Shown here: positions 1 through 7,700 of the stretch, piece by piece
How positions within the stretch are numbered: position 1 is the first letter of the stretch
How the letters are laid out: each line of letters begins with the position of its first letter
Assembly (NCBI RefSeq): GCF_002086795.1
Contig: NZ_MVIM01000009.1
Location: 148,354-212,353, forward strand
Reading direction: 5' to 3'
Source of the DNA: Mycolicibacterium tusciae
GTDB lineage: Bacteria > Actinomycetota > Actinomycetes > Mycobacteriales > Mycobacteriaceae
DNA length: 64,000 nucleotides
Position numbers and translations under genes: made by a program
Notes under the pieces: model-generated
The model's database searches: none
What the model saw: the letters and a program-made list of their open reading frames with translations, nothing else
What the model was told of the DNA's origin: nothing

Positions 1-388
1 CGGTGAACGATCGGAGGACTTTCGCCTCGGGCTCGGCTTTGATGAGGTCGTTGACCTGGTCGGCCACGTCGGCGACCTCGGGGCTGTCGACGGTGCCTTC
101 CCGCGGAAGCACCTGGATCACCAGGTTCGCGGTGGTGCCGAAGTTCTGATCCATGACCTCGGCGGCGTGGGTCGACTCCGATGACGGGGCGTTGTAGCCG
201 CCCACAGCGAGCTTGTCGGAGACGCCGCCGCCGATCACGATGCTGACACCGAGCAGGAGCGCCAGGACTGCGAGAACCAGCTTGGGGGAGCGCACGGTGA
301 AGGCGGCCAACCGCGTCAGCGCGCCGCCGTTCGCCGAACTACTCTGCATTACCTTTGCGACCAGCGGACGAAACCCGACCTCGTTCAT
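1..388 (-). CDS. MmpL/RND-family transporter, N-terminal part (runs off the window)
   Basis: The reverse strand reads MNEVGFRPLVAKVMQSS, then a hydrophobic segment (about residues 36-52, LVLAVLALLLGVSIVIGG) and the start of the first periplasmic loop (GGYNAPSSES, then EVMDQNF). This is the usual beginning of an MMPL-domain protein: a short cytoplasmic arm with RSPK before TM1, then an SxE-type loop. MmpL proteins are inner-membrane RND transporters that export lipids or siderophores in mycobacteria. Only about 129 residues are present, so the substrate class cannot be judged. A second ATG at 349, with AAAGG just before it, is a possible alternative start. The family call is by recognition of the N-terminal pattern. 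Confidence 0.75.
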   Translation of the reverse strand, partial: MNEVGFRPLVAKVMQSSSANGGALTRLAAFTVRSPKLVLAVLALLLGVSIVIGGGVSDKLAVGGYNAPSSESTHAAEVMDQNFGTTANLVIQVLPREGTVDSPEVADVADQVNDLIKAEPEAKVLRSFT

Positions 389-456
389 GACGACAGGGTC
401 CGGCTTCGCCCTTGGCACTTTCTAAAGGGCGGGCTGCGGCCGGGTATGTGTACTGC

Positions 457-1263
457 TCAGGCGGGTACTGCGGCCCTGCTCGTGATTGCCTCGTCAGCTT
501 CGCGAACCTGGTCACGCAGCGTGGCGAGGGCCTTGGCGATGAGCCGCGATACGTGCATCTGTGAGTAGCCCATCCGCTCGGCGATCTGCGTCTGGGTGAG
601 GTTGTCGAAGAAGCGAAGGCTCAGCACCCGTTGTTCGCGTTCGGGCAGGGCAGCGATCAATGGACGGACGGTCGCGAGGGCGAGCACCTTGTCGATGTTG
701 GGATCCACCTCGCCGATCGTGTCCCCTATGGGCCGGAAGTCGGTGTCCGGACCGGCCTGCACGTCAGTCGACAGCGTGGAGTAGTTGCTGCTCGCGATCG
801 TCGCTTCGACCACCGATTCGCGGTCGATGTCGAGGTACTTCGCGATCTCCGTGGCGGTCGGTGCCCGATTGAGGTCCTGGGACAGCGCGCCACGGGCCTT
901 GACGATTTGGCCCTGGAGGTCTTTCAGGCGGCGGGGGACCTTGACGGCCCATCCGTAGTCGCGGAAGTGGCGGCGGACCTCGCCCATCATCGTCGGCACG
1001 GCGAAGGCCAGGAAGTCCGCGCCGTTCTCGGGGTCGAATCGGTTGACGGCATTGACCAGCCCCACCCGTGCGGCCTGTACGAGGTCGTCGTTCGGCTCGC
1101 CCCGATTGCGGAAGCGACGGGCGATGTGATTGGCGATCGGCAGTCCGCGCTCGATGATCTCGTCGCGCTGACGGCGGTATGCGGCCGAACCTTCATCGAG
1201 GGTCGCCAAGCGGCGAAACATGTCGGTGAGATCGGCGTACTCGGAAGAAGTATGTTCAGACAC
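457..1263 (-). CDS. SigF-family (SigB/F/G type) RNA polymerase sigma factor
   Basis: 268 residues, close to the usual length of mycobacterial SigF (about 261). Sigma region 2 is seen at about 40-110 (LPIANHIARRF, DDLVQAARVGLVNAVNRFD, FAVPTMMGEVRRHFRDYGW), region 3 at about 115-180 and region 4 at about 205-255 (LPEREQRVLSLRFFDNLTQTQIAERMG, then SQMHVSRL as the recognition helix). It should direct RNA polymerase to GGTTT-N15-17-GGGTA stress or stationary-phase promoters. Unlike the classic usfX/rsbW-sigF operon, no anti-sigma gene adjoins it: the upstream neighbour is a divergent VOC gene and the downstream one an MmpL gene. A match to the SigF promoter lies upstream (1336-1361), suggesting autoregulation. 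Whether it is the main SigF or a paralogue cannot be told here. Confidence 0.9.
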   Translation of the reverse strand: MSEHTSSEYADLTDMFRRLATLDEGSAAYRRQRDEIIERGLPIANHIARRFRNRGEPNDDLVQAARVGLVNAVNRFDPENGADFLAFAVPTMMGEVRRHFRDYGWAVKVPRRLKDLQGQIVKARGALSQDLNRAPTATEIAKYLDIDRESVVEATIASSNYSTLSTDVQAGPDTDFRPIGDTIGEVDPNIDKVLALATVRPLIAALPEREQRVLSLRFFDNLTQTQIAERMGYSQMHVSRLIAKALATLRDQVREADEAITSRAAVPA

Positions 1264-1335
1264 GCGAAGTGGCCCCTATCCGGTTGCCATTGTGATGATG
1301 CGGCTCGGATCTGAACCTCTCGTGCGGGAAAGCTG

Positions 1336-1361
1336 TACCCAAAGGGCGGACTGCCGAAACC
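1336..1361 (-). promoter_or_regulatory. SigF-type promoter upstream of the sigF-like gene
   Basis: On the minus strand, GGTTT (1361-1357) and GGGTA (1340-1336) are separated by exactly 16 nt. This fits the known mycobacterial SigF consensus GGTTT-N15-17-GGGTA without mismatch. The -10 element is about 73 nt upstream of the sigma-factor start at 1263. Autoregulation is inferred. Confidence 0.6.
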
Positions 1362-1434
1362 ACCCGACTCCAATTGCCTGCATCGGCCCAGGTATGAAGG
1401 GTCATCCTGGTAGACCATCCGAATGGAGCCCGAC

Positions 1435-1866
1435 GTGAGTGAACGACCAGTGCCCGGCGTGACCGGGATCCACCACTTCTCCATCACCGTCACCGACCTC
1501 GAGGCCAGCCTGGCCTGGTACCAGCGCCTGCTCGGAGCTGAGCGGGTACCGATGAAGTTCCCGCACTATGGATGCGAGGACACCGGCTATGGCGAACTCC
1601 TCGTCGAACCGCGCTCGGGCGTCGTGATCGGGCTGCACACCAACACCGGAAACGACGGCCAGGCCTTTGACGAGGCCCGCACCGGGCTGGACCATGTGGC
1701 GCTCAACGTTGCTTCGCGCGACGACCTCGAATCCTGGACGGCGCGATTGGACGAACTCGGCATCGAACACTCGGGCATCAGATCCGGGGACCAGCCGTTC
1801 CCATTTGCGACGGTGGTGTTCCGCGACCCCGACAACATCCAGCTCGAGCTGTTTGCCGTCGGTTGA
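1435..1866 (+). CDS. VOC (glyoxalase/bleomycin-resistance/dioxygenase) family protein
   Basis: A roughly 143-residue protein with one VOC fold: GIHHFSITVTDLEASLAWYQ at the start (metal-ligand-type His and the first beta-alpha-beta), GLDHVALNV in the middle and FRDPDNIQLELF at the end (Glu ligand position). This layout is typical of glyoxalase I-like and dioxygenase-like metalloproteins; the substrate is unknown. GTG at 1435 is preferred over ATG at 1423 because a GGAG at 1427-1430 sits at Shine-Dalgarno distance from it. It is transcribed divergently from the sigF-like gene. Confidence 0.8.
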   Translation: MSERPVPGVTGIHHFSITVTDLEASLAWYQRLLGAERVPMKFPHYGCEDTGYGELLVEPRSGVVIGLHTNTGNDGQAFDEARTGLDHVALNVASRDDLESWTARLDELGIEHSGIRSGDQPFPFATVVFRDPDNIQLELFAVG

Positions 1867-1983
1867 CCGCGGCTGGCGCCCCTTCTAGCAGGGAATCTCA
1901 CCGTCACGTGGATGTCGGCTATTTGCGCAGTCGCAATGAGGGTCCCTACTGTCGGGTGTCATGTTGCGACAGGGAGAGCTGAA

Positions 1984-2838
1984 TTGCGGTTGATCGGGCG
2001 CACGACGGCACCGCTGGCCGCCGTCCTTCTGGCTCTTCTCATGTTCAGTGGTGCTCACGCCTCCGCGGTGCCGACCGGGGACTTCCCCGACGGCCTGAAC
2101 TTCGGCGGGCTGCAGCGCAACTATCTCGTCCACGTGCCCCCGGGACTCGAGCAGCCGACCGGGCTAGTGATCAACCTGCACGGGGCCGGAATGACCGCCG
2201 GTGCTCAAGCGGCGATGACGAACTACAACGCCGTCGCCGATCAGCACGGGTTCGTCGTGGTCTACCCCGAGGGCGTGGACCTCAGCTGGGCAGATGGACG
2301 GGGCGCATCGGTTCCCGACCGGCAGGGCGTCGACGACGTGGGCTTTCTCGTCGCGCTCGCCGACCGGCTGACGCAGGACTTCGGCATCGACCCCGGCCGC
2401 GTATTCGCCACCGGAATGTCGGCGGGCGCCTTCATGGCCAACCGGCTGGCCTGCTCGCGCGCGGACGTCTTCTCCGCGGTCGCGCCCGTCGCAGGCACGC
2501 TCGGCTCGGCGTCCCCGTGCAATCCATCGCAACCGGTGTCCGTCCTGAGCATTCACGGAACCGCAGACAACGTCGTGCCGTTCAACGGCGGCCCGATGGT
2601 GGGGCGCGGCGGAGCGAGCGACATCGTGTCCGCGCCGGCGATGGCGCAGCGCTGGCGCGAACTGGATGGGTGCCCAGCGCCCGTCGAGGACTCCCCGTCG
2701 CCCTCTGTACACCGGTTCACCGCGGCCGGCTGCGCCGACGGCACCGAGGTGTCGTTCATCCAGATCGACGGCGGTGGTCACACCTGGCTGGACGCGTCGT
2801 TCGCGAGTGGCCAGTTCTTCGCCACCCACGGCAGGTGA
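1984..2838 (+). CDS. Secreted LpqC-like polyhydroxybutyrate depolymerase/feruloyl esterase-type alpha/beta-hydrolase
   Basis: Starting at TTG 1984, with GGGAGAG five bases upstream, the protein opens with a signal peptide (MRLIGRTTAPLAAVLLALL, cleavage near AHASA). The mature part is an esterase_phd-type alpha/beta hydrolase: oxyanion strand VINLHGAG, nucleophile elbow GMSAG with the catalytic Ser, an Asp-bearing segment SIHGTADNVVPF and a late His in GGGHTW. The family hydrolyses ester bonds in polyhydroxyalkanoates or feruloylated polymers and is extracytoplasmic in mycobacteria (LpqC). No lipobox Cys was seen, so it is called secreted rather than a lipoprotein. Exact substrate unknown. Confidence 0.8.
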   Translation: MRLIGRTTAPLAAVLLALLMFSGAHASAVPTGDFPDGLNFGGLQRNYLVHVPPGLEQPTGLVINLHGAGMTAGAQAAMTNYNAVADQHGFVVVYPEGVDLSWADGRGASVPDRQGVDDVGFLVALADRLTQDFGIDPGRVFATGMSAGAFMANRLACSRADVFSAVAPVAGTLGSASPCNPSQPVSVLSIHGTADNVVPFNGGPMVGRGGASDIVSAPAMAQRWRELDGCPAPVEDSPSPSVHRFTAAGCADGTEVSFIQIDGGGHTWLDASFASGQFFATHGR

Positions 2839-2844
2839 TCTGAT

Positions 2845-3000
2845 CTAGGTTTCGTCGGCGACCTGATCCTTGGTCTGATGCCCGCCGGGGGCATCGGGGT
2901 CGTCGTCCTGGTGGTCGAGCTGGTCCTGGATCTCGCGTTGGTCGTCGGTCGCTTTGGTGGCGTCCTTCGGCGTCGACGGCGGATCGTTGGTCTGCGACAT
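2845..3000 (-). CDS. Small acidic hypothetical protein (51 aa)
   Basis: A short reading frame starting MSQTNDPPSTPKDATKATDD and ending KDQVADET. It is very hydrophilic and Asp/Gln-rich, with no membrane segment. It has a GGAGA Shine-Dalgarno-like element about 10 nt before ATG 3000. It lies in the gap between the esterase and the DDN-type gene, and its codon use (C/G third positions) fits real coding. Small polar proteins of this look are common in mycobacteria; no function can be assigned. Confidence 0.55.
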   Translation of the reverse strand: MSQTNDPPSTPKDATKATDDQREIQDQLDHQDDDPDAPGGHQTKDQVADET

Positions 3001-3039
3001 GCGCAGAGGTTCTCCCGGCATCGCGTTTACTAAACGCGG

Positions 3040-3579
3040 TTACGCCGGGGACAGGCGAAACACGTTGATGGTGCGGACGCCGTCGGTCTTCACCGCATAC
3101 GACGCGAAGTTGGCGGCATAGCCCGCCGCGAGGTCGAACAGGCGGTCACGGTCTGCACCCTCGGTCAGGCGGGCCACGAAGTGACCACCGCGATCGGTAC
3201 GGCCTTCCGGGAACAACTGGCACTGCGGGTTTTTCAGTAAGTTGTAGTACCAGCTCGGGTGGTGGGCCTGGCCGTAGTTCGAGGCGATGAGAATGACGTC
3301 GTCGCCGTCGGTGAAATATCCCAGCGGCACATCACGCTCTACGCCGGATTTGGCTCCAGTCGAGCGCAATACGACAAGCGGAATCGTGCCCTTGCCGAAA
3401 TGCAGACGACCGCGGGTCAGGCGGCCCAGCGGCCCGTCGAGCGGCGCCATGACGCGACGATGGACAACGGAACCGAGCTCCGTCGAGAGGACACGGGCGA
3501 CGATTCGCAGCGTCCATGGCGGGTCGGCCGTGGGGTCGACCCTCGGGATGCCATTCAGCAGATCGGTCATGATCGCCAT
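3040..3579 (-). CDS. Nitroreductase/deazaflavin (F420)-dependent oxidoreductase, DDN family
   Basis: 179 residues with the DDN/FDOR-B signatures: KGTIPLVVLRSTGAKSGVER near residue 65, then DVPLGYFTDGDDVILIASNYG and HPSWYYNLLKNP. These form the split beta-barrel that binds F420 and phosphate groups (the S/T-G-x-KSG segment). The family reduces quinones, nitro compounds or unsaturated lipids with F420H2. The gene is divergent from another family member with only 39 bp between them, so the pair probably shares one control region. The substrate is unknown. Confidence 0.85.
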   Translation of the reverse strand: MAIMTDLLNGIPRVDPTADPPWTLRIVARVLSTELGSVVHRRVMAPLDGPLGRLTRGRLHFGKGTIPLVVLRSTGAKSGVERDVPLGYFTDGDDVILIASNYGQAHHPSWYYNLLKNPQCQLFPEGRTDRGGHFVARLTEGADRDRLFDLAAGYAANFASYAVKTDGVRTINVFRLSPA

Positions 3580-3618
3580 GGTATGTATGTCCAGACCAGC
3601 CCATCAGGAAGAAGCGCA

Positions 3619-4125
3619 ATGAGCAACGAATCCGCGGCGGCCATTCGACAGGAACGCCGCGACTGGATGGCCAAACACCGCGACACGTACCTGCGTTCCG
3701 GTGGCGCGCAAGGCCACGTCATGGACATCAGCGACGTCGGCGGCCATACGTTCACGACGCACTGCCTGATCAGGGTCAAGGGCCGCAAGTCGGGTAGGAC
3801 TCAGATCGTTCCGTTGATCTACGGCGACATTGCAGGTGAGGTGGTGATCGTAGCGTCCAAGGGCGGAGCCGACGAGAACCCGGACTGGTACCACAACCTG
3901 CGTGCCCATGACGAGGTCGACCTGCAGATCGCTACCCAGGCGTTCCGGGCGACGTGGCGTGAGCCAGAAGGTGAAGAGCGGCACCGGATCTGGGACTTCA
4001 TGTCACATGTGTATCCGCCGTATCTGAGCTATCAACGGGCGACGACGCGGCACATCCCGGTGGTCATGATGACTCCTGTCACGCCCATCGACGTGTTCGA
4101 GGAGTCCGACCTTCAGTCGTCGTAG
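3619..4125 (+). CDS. Nitroreductase/deazaflavin-dependent oxidoreductase, DDN family (second copy)
   Basis: 168 residues beginning MSNESAAAIRQERRDW. Core signatures are HCLIRVKGRKSGRTQIVPL and VIVASKGGADENPDWYHNLR, as in FDOR-B/DDN proteins. ATG 3619 has AGGAAG eight bases upstream, and upstream in-frame extension would run over the divergent gene. It ends FEESDLQSS before a short convergent gap. The sequence is clearly diverged from the neighbouring copy, so this is an old duplication or independent recruitment rather than a recent tandem repeat. Confidence 0.85.
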   Translation: MSNESAAAIRQERRDWMAKHRDTYLRSGGAQGHVMDISDVGGHTFTTHCLIRVKGRKSGRTQIVPLIYGDIAGEVVIVASKGGADENPDWYHNLRAHDEVDLQIATQAFRATWREPEGEERHRIWDFMSHVYPPYLSYQRATTRHIPVVMMTPVTPIDVFEESDLQSS

Positions 4126-4226
4126 GTCTGCTCGACTACCTCATCGCTATCAACGAAATGCAGAGGTTCACTTCGTACTTTCACCGCATAACGTTGAAAG
4201 CGATTGGTGTGGACGTGAGTGAACAT

Positions 4227-5207
4227 TCAGCCTTCTTGGCTACGTGCCTCGTTCTCGACGATGATCTCGCAGGCGGTTTCGTAGAACGCGCTGATGAGAG
4301 TCGAGAACGAGAGCTCGAATGGATAGATCATGTGCACGTCCATCGCCTCGAGCTGCCACTCCGGCAGGACGGGGACGATGCTGCCCTCGCGCAATTCGGT
4401 CGTGCAGATGATCTGGGTGGGCATGGGTCCCATGCCGAGTCCTTGCAAGATGTACTGCTTGCACACCTGAAAGTTGTTTGCGCGCGCCCGCACCTGCGGT
4501 GACAGCTCGTAACGGCGCTTCTGTTTGGTGACGGTGAATTTTCGCGGTCCGCCGAAGCCGAAGTCGATGAATGGGAGGGCGTCAAGCTGCGTCGGGTCGG
4601 TGATCGGTTCGGGCAACTTTTGCACGAAGTCGGGCGTCGCGCAGAGAAAGAGCTTGAGGCTGAACACCTTCCGGGCGATCAGCGTCGAATCCTGGAGTGG
4701 CGCGGTGCCGAACACGACGTCGAATCCGTCCCTGATGGGGTCGACGAGGTTGTCCACCAGTCGGATGTCCAATCGCGACTGGGGATAGTGCTGCAGGAAC
4801 GCGGCACCGACGCGCGACGCGTAGTCGATACCGAGGAAGATCGGGATCGCAACCTTCAGCTCGCCCTGCGGTTCTTGTCTGCTGCCCTCGACCAGGGCGC
4901 GCACGCCGTTGGCCTCGGTCAGAATGTTCACGGCGTGGCTGTAGACCTGCTCGCCGAGGTCGGTGACCGTGAGCTGGTGCGTGTTCTTCCGCAGCAGCTT
5001 GATGCCGAGGTCGGCTTCCAGCTTGGTCAGCTTGCGGCTCACGGTGGACTTGGGCGTGCCGAGCAGCGCGGCCGCTCTCGACAGGCTGCGGCACTCGACG
5101 ACCTTGCCGAATACCAGCAGGGCGTCGAGGTCGAACGGCAGGTTCTGTTCCATCAGCTGTTCCAAATATGCAACAGGGTGTTGCGCTTCTGCATCTGTTT
5201 TGACCAT
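4227..5207 (-). CDS. LysR-family transcriptional regulator
   Basis: 326 residues. The N-terminal winged HTH spans about residues 25-85 (FDLDALLVFGKVVECRSLSR, TPKSTVSRKLTKLE). The periplasmic-binding-like effector domain follows (GELKVAIPIFLG, then DVVFGTAPL). LysR proteins normally control the divergent gene in response to a pathway metabolite; here that is the Rieske/TauD operon starting 60 bp away. A second in-frame ATG (MEQNLPF, at 5153) is a credible alternative start and would leave all three upstream direct repeats intergenic. The protein probably activates the catabolic operon and represses itself. Confidence 0.9.
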   Translation of the reverse strand: MVKTDAEAQHPVAYLEQLMEQNLPFDLDALLVFGKVVECRSLSRAAALLGTPKSTVSRKLTKLEADLGIKLLRKNTHQLTVTDLGEQVYSHAVNILTEANGVRALVEGSRQEPQGELKVAIPIFLGIDYASRVGAAFLQHYPQSRLDIRLVDNLVDPIRDGFDVVFGTAPLQDSTLIARKVFSLKLFLCATPDFVQKLPEPITDPTQLDALPFIDFGFGGPRKFTVTKQKRRYELSPQVRARANNFQVCKQYILQGLGMGPMPTQIICTTELREGSIVPVLPEWQLEAMDVHMIYPFELSFSTLISAFYETACEIIVENEARSQEG

Positions 5208-5237
5208 TTCCGCAGCTGTTAGCGTCGGCGCATCTGT
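5191..5237. promoter_or_regulatory. Three direct repeats, candidate LysR binding region
   Basis: GCATCTGT (5191-5198), GCAGCTGT (5212-5219) and GCATCTGT (5230-5237) recur on the plus strand at 21- and 18-bp steps, about two helical turns apart. They lie between or over the starts of the divergent LysR and Rieske genes. Such phased repeats are expected of a multi-site LysR operator, though the identity of the site is inferred. Confidence 0.4.
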
Positions 5238-5266
5238 AGTCGGGGCCGAAGTATGAGGAGGGCCTC

Positions 5267-6544
5267 ATGAGTCACGACAGCCTGGTGACCAAACCCGAAA
5301 GCGGACACTGGACCGACGCCTATCCCGAACTCGGCCGCGGCCCGGTGTCACTGCAAGACTGCGTCTCCGAGGAGTTCTACGAGAAGGAACGCGAACACGT
5401 CTTCAAAAAAACGTGGCTCTATGTGGGCCGGGTGGAGCGGGTGCCGAAGTCGGGCAGTTACTTCACCCGCGAGCTGAGGTTTCTCAACACGTCGGTCATC
5501 GTCGTCCGGGGCAAGGACGGCGTGATCCGCGCTATGCACAACATCTGCCCGCACCGCGGCAACAAGATGCTCTGGGAGGACGATCCCTTCCGGGAGGTCC
5601 AGGGCCGCGCGCCGCTGCTGTACTGCCGATTCCACGGTTGGCGCTACAAGCTGGATGGCTCGCTGCATTCGGCGACGCGTCAGGATCTGCTGCTCGACTT
5701 CGACGCCGCCAGTTGCCGGGTTCCCGCCATTCAGTGCGAGGTGTGGGAAGGGTTCATCTTCATCAATCTCAACCCGCACAACACCGAGTCGTTGCGGTCG
5801 TATCTCGGGGAACTGGCACACGGTCTGGAGGGCTATCCCTTCGACGGGCCGCATCAGGTGTATCAGTTCAAGGCCGAATTGCAGTGCAACTGGAAGATTT
5901 TCGTCGATGGGTTCGCGGAAAGCTACCACGGCCCCTATCTGCACGCTTCGTCCTTCGGCGCGCTCACCGCAGAAGCCAGAGAGGCGTTCGATCAACCTAA
6001 TCCGTTCACTGATGCGTTGGGCTACCAGCTGAAGGGACCGCACCGGATGTTTTCCTTCGCAGGCGAACCGTCGCAGAAGACGCCCTACTCCAAGCCGATC
6101 GAATGCGTGATGGAGGCCAGCGCGGCGGGTCCGTGGAACAAGAAACCCGATCGGGGGCCGATGCCGCCGGGTATCAATCCGACGCGCGCCGAGAAGTACG
6201 GATTCGATTCTTTCCAGTTCTTCCCGAATTTTGTGTTGATCTTCGGCGCATCGGGTTTCACGGTCCACACCCACTGGCCGACGGGTCCGCATTCGCACAT
6301 CTTCGAAACCGAGGCGTACTACCAGCCACCCACCACCCATCGGGAACGGTTGGGCCAGGAACTGACGATGACGTTCCTCAACGACATCATCCTGGAGGAC
6401 GCCAGCCCGTCCGAGGGCCTGCAGGCGATGCTGAACAGCGGTGCCCTGACACATTTCACGATGAACGACGAGGAGATCCTGTTGCGTCATCTGCACAAGG
6501 TGGTCGGTGACTACGTGGCGGCGGGCGAGGCGGCGGCCCGATGA
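5267..6544 (+). CDS. Rieske non-haem iron aromatic ring-hydroxylating oxygenase, alpha subunit
   Basis: 425 residues. The Rieske [2Fe-2S] centre is visible as NICPHRGNK and, 23 residues after its His, YCRFHGWRY. The spacer is longer than the usual 15-17, containing an insert EDDPFREVQGRAP. The mononuclear iron site is in NWKIFVDGFAESYHGPYLH (two His and the bridging Asp). It inserts oxygen into an organic substrate using electrons from a reductase not encoded nearby. ATG 5267 follows GAGGAGG. It overlaps the next gene by 4 nt (ATGA), so it heads a translationally coupled operon with a 107-aa protein, a TauD-type dioxygenase, an LLM oxidoreductase and a CMD-family protein. Confidence 0.9.
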   Translation: MSHDSLVTKPESGHWTDAYPELGRGPVSLQDCVSEEFYEKEREHVFKKTWLYVGRVERVPKSGSYFTRELRFLNTSVIVVRGKDGVIRAMHNICPHRGNKMLWEDDPFREVQGRAPLLYCRFHGWRYKLDGSLHSATRQDLLLDFDAASCRVPAIQCEVWEGFIFINLNPHNTESLRSYLGELAHGLEGYPFDGPHQVYQFKAELQCNWKIFVDGFAESYHGPYLHASSFGALTAEAREAFDQPNPFTDALGYQLKGPHRMFSFAGEPSQKTPYSKPIECVMEASAAGPWNKKPDRGPMPPGINPTRAEKYGFDSFQFFPNFVLIFGASGFTVHTHWPTGPHSHIFETEAYYQPPTTHRERLGQELTMTFLNDIILEDASPSEGLQAMLNSGALTHFTMNDEEILLRHLHKVVGDYVAAGEAAAR

Positions 6545-6864
6545 GCGCGCTTTTGCCCCCGGAGTTCTCGCAACTCGAACACCTGGTTGACGAGTGGGCC
6601 ATCGAGGACGGGCATCAGCGCTACGTCAAGCGGGTGAATTCGTCGATGGAGGAGATCCAGGCGTTCTATGACCAGGTGTTCCCCTATGCCGAAGAAGCGG
6701 TCACCTACGTCGACAAGTTCGACTACTCCGAACCGTTGCCCGATGACGTCGCGAACCTACGCAACCTGCTCTACTCGCTGATCACCGTGTCGTTGGCGGT
6801 CGAACTGTGGAAGCAGCCGCGGGTAAAGCATTCGGCCACCACCATTCTCACGAGAGTGAGCTGA
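6541..6864 (+). CDS. Small protein of unknown function coupled to the Rieske oxygenase
   Basis: 107 residues, starting MSALLPPEFSQLEHLVDEW. Mostly helical in appearance and acidic, with one mildly hydrophobic stretch (NLLYSLITVSLAVELW, about 75-92). It starts inside the stop of the Rieske gene (ATGA overlap) and is followed six bases later by the next start, so it is co-translated with both. It is too short and dissimilar to be the usual NTF2-like beta subunit of ring-hydroxylating dioxygenases, and I do not recognise the family. An accessory or stabilising partner for the oxygenase is a guess from position. Confidence 0.6.
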   Translation: MSALLPPEFSQLEHLVDEWAIEDGHQRYVKRVNSSMEEIQAFYDQVFPYAEEAVTYVDKFDYSEPLPDDVANLRNLLYSLITVSLAVELWKQPRVKHSATTILTRVS

Positions 6865-6869
6865 TCGCC

Positions 6870-7700
6870 GTGGGACTCACGTCAGCACAGCTCGACGTCG
6901 TCGACCTGACCCCGCGGATCGGTAGCGAGATCAGAACCGACCTGGACACGCTACTCAGCGGCTCCCAAGCCCAGCACATCCGCGCAATTCTCGAGCAGCG
7001 CGGCGTCGTTTTCTTCCGTGGACTCGACATCACCGACGAACAGCAAGTCGCGATCGCCAGGACCCTCGGCGCCATCCCCGCGAACGAGGGCGAGAGCGGC
7101 ATCTACAAGATCTCGCTCGACAAGAACGTGAACCAGCGAGCCGAGTATCTGAAGGGCTCGATGTTCTGGCATTTCGACGGATCATTGCAGCCCTATCCGA
7201 ACTTCGCGACCCTGCTACGGGCCATCACGCTGTCAGAAACTGGTGGCGACACCGAGTTCTGCAATACCTACGCGGCCTATGACGACCTGCCGCAGTCCGA
7301 CAAGGAACTCATCGCGGATCTTCGCGTGGTCCACAGTGCGGAACGCTCGCAGTATTACGTCCGACCCGAGATGAGCTTCGAGGAGATCACGTTCTGGCAG
7401 AAGTCGCCGACAAAGACGTGCCCCATTGTGTGGACACATCAGTCCGGCCGAAAGTCGTTGCTGCTCGGTGCGACAGCCGACTACGTTGTCGGCATGCCCG
7501 TCGAGGAGAGCCGCGGACTCCTTGCCCGCCTGCGTGACTGGGCCACCCAACCGCAGTACGTCTACCGTCACCAGTGGGAGCCCGGTGACCTCTTGATGTG
7601 GGACAACACCGGTACGATGCATCGGGTGCTCGAATATCCCGTCGACAGTGGACGTCTCATGCATCGCACGATCCTCGCGGGCGAAGAGCCTCTGCAGTGA
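6870..7700 (+). CDS. TauD/TfdA-family Fe(II)/2-oxoglutarate dioxygenase
   Basis: About 276 residues from GTG 6870 (MGLTSAQLDVVDLTPRIGSE), chosen because it leaves a short gap after the upstream stop rather than a long overlap. The iron triad is visible: MFWHFDGS (His-x-Asp) and, towards the C-terminus, GTMHRVLEY (distal His), followed by an Arg that would bind 2-oxoglutarate. The family oxidises sulfonates, phenoxyacids, amino-acid derivatives and similar small acids using O2 and 2-oxoglutarate. It overlaps the next start by 4 nt. Having a Rieske oxygenase and a TauD enzyme in one operon suggests two successive oxidations of one compound. Confidence 0.88.
   Translation: MGLTSAQLDVVDLTPRIGSEIRTDLDTLLSGSQAQHIRAILEQRGVVFFRGLDITDEQQVAIARTLGAIPANEGESGIYKISLDKNVNQRAEYLKGSMFWHFDGSLQPYPNFATLLRAITLSETGGDTEFCNTYAAYDDLPQSDKELIADLRVVHSAERSQYYVRPEMSFEEITFWQKSPTKTCPIVWTHQSGRKSLLLGATADYVVGMPVEESRGLLARLRDWATQPQYVYRHQWEPGDLLMWDNTGTMHRVLEYPVDSGRLMHRTILAGEEPLQ

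Noticed and set aside
631..1314. 227-codon frame antisense to the sigma factor
   Set aside because: It mirrors a clear sigma factor in the opposite frame and has no recognisable protein features.
4178..4200. CTTTCA...TGAAAG inverted repeat in the convergent gap after the second DDN gene
   Set aside because: Six-nt arms with an 11-nt loop and low GC are too weak to call a terminator.
5348..6496. 382-codon frame on the minus strand over the Rieske gene
   Set aside because: Composition is that of a GC-rich antisense frame, while the plus strand has full Rieske motifs.
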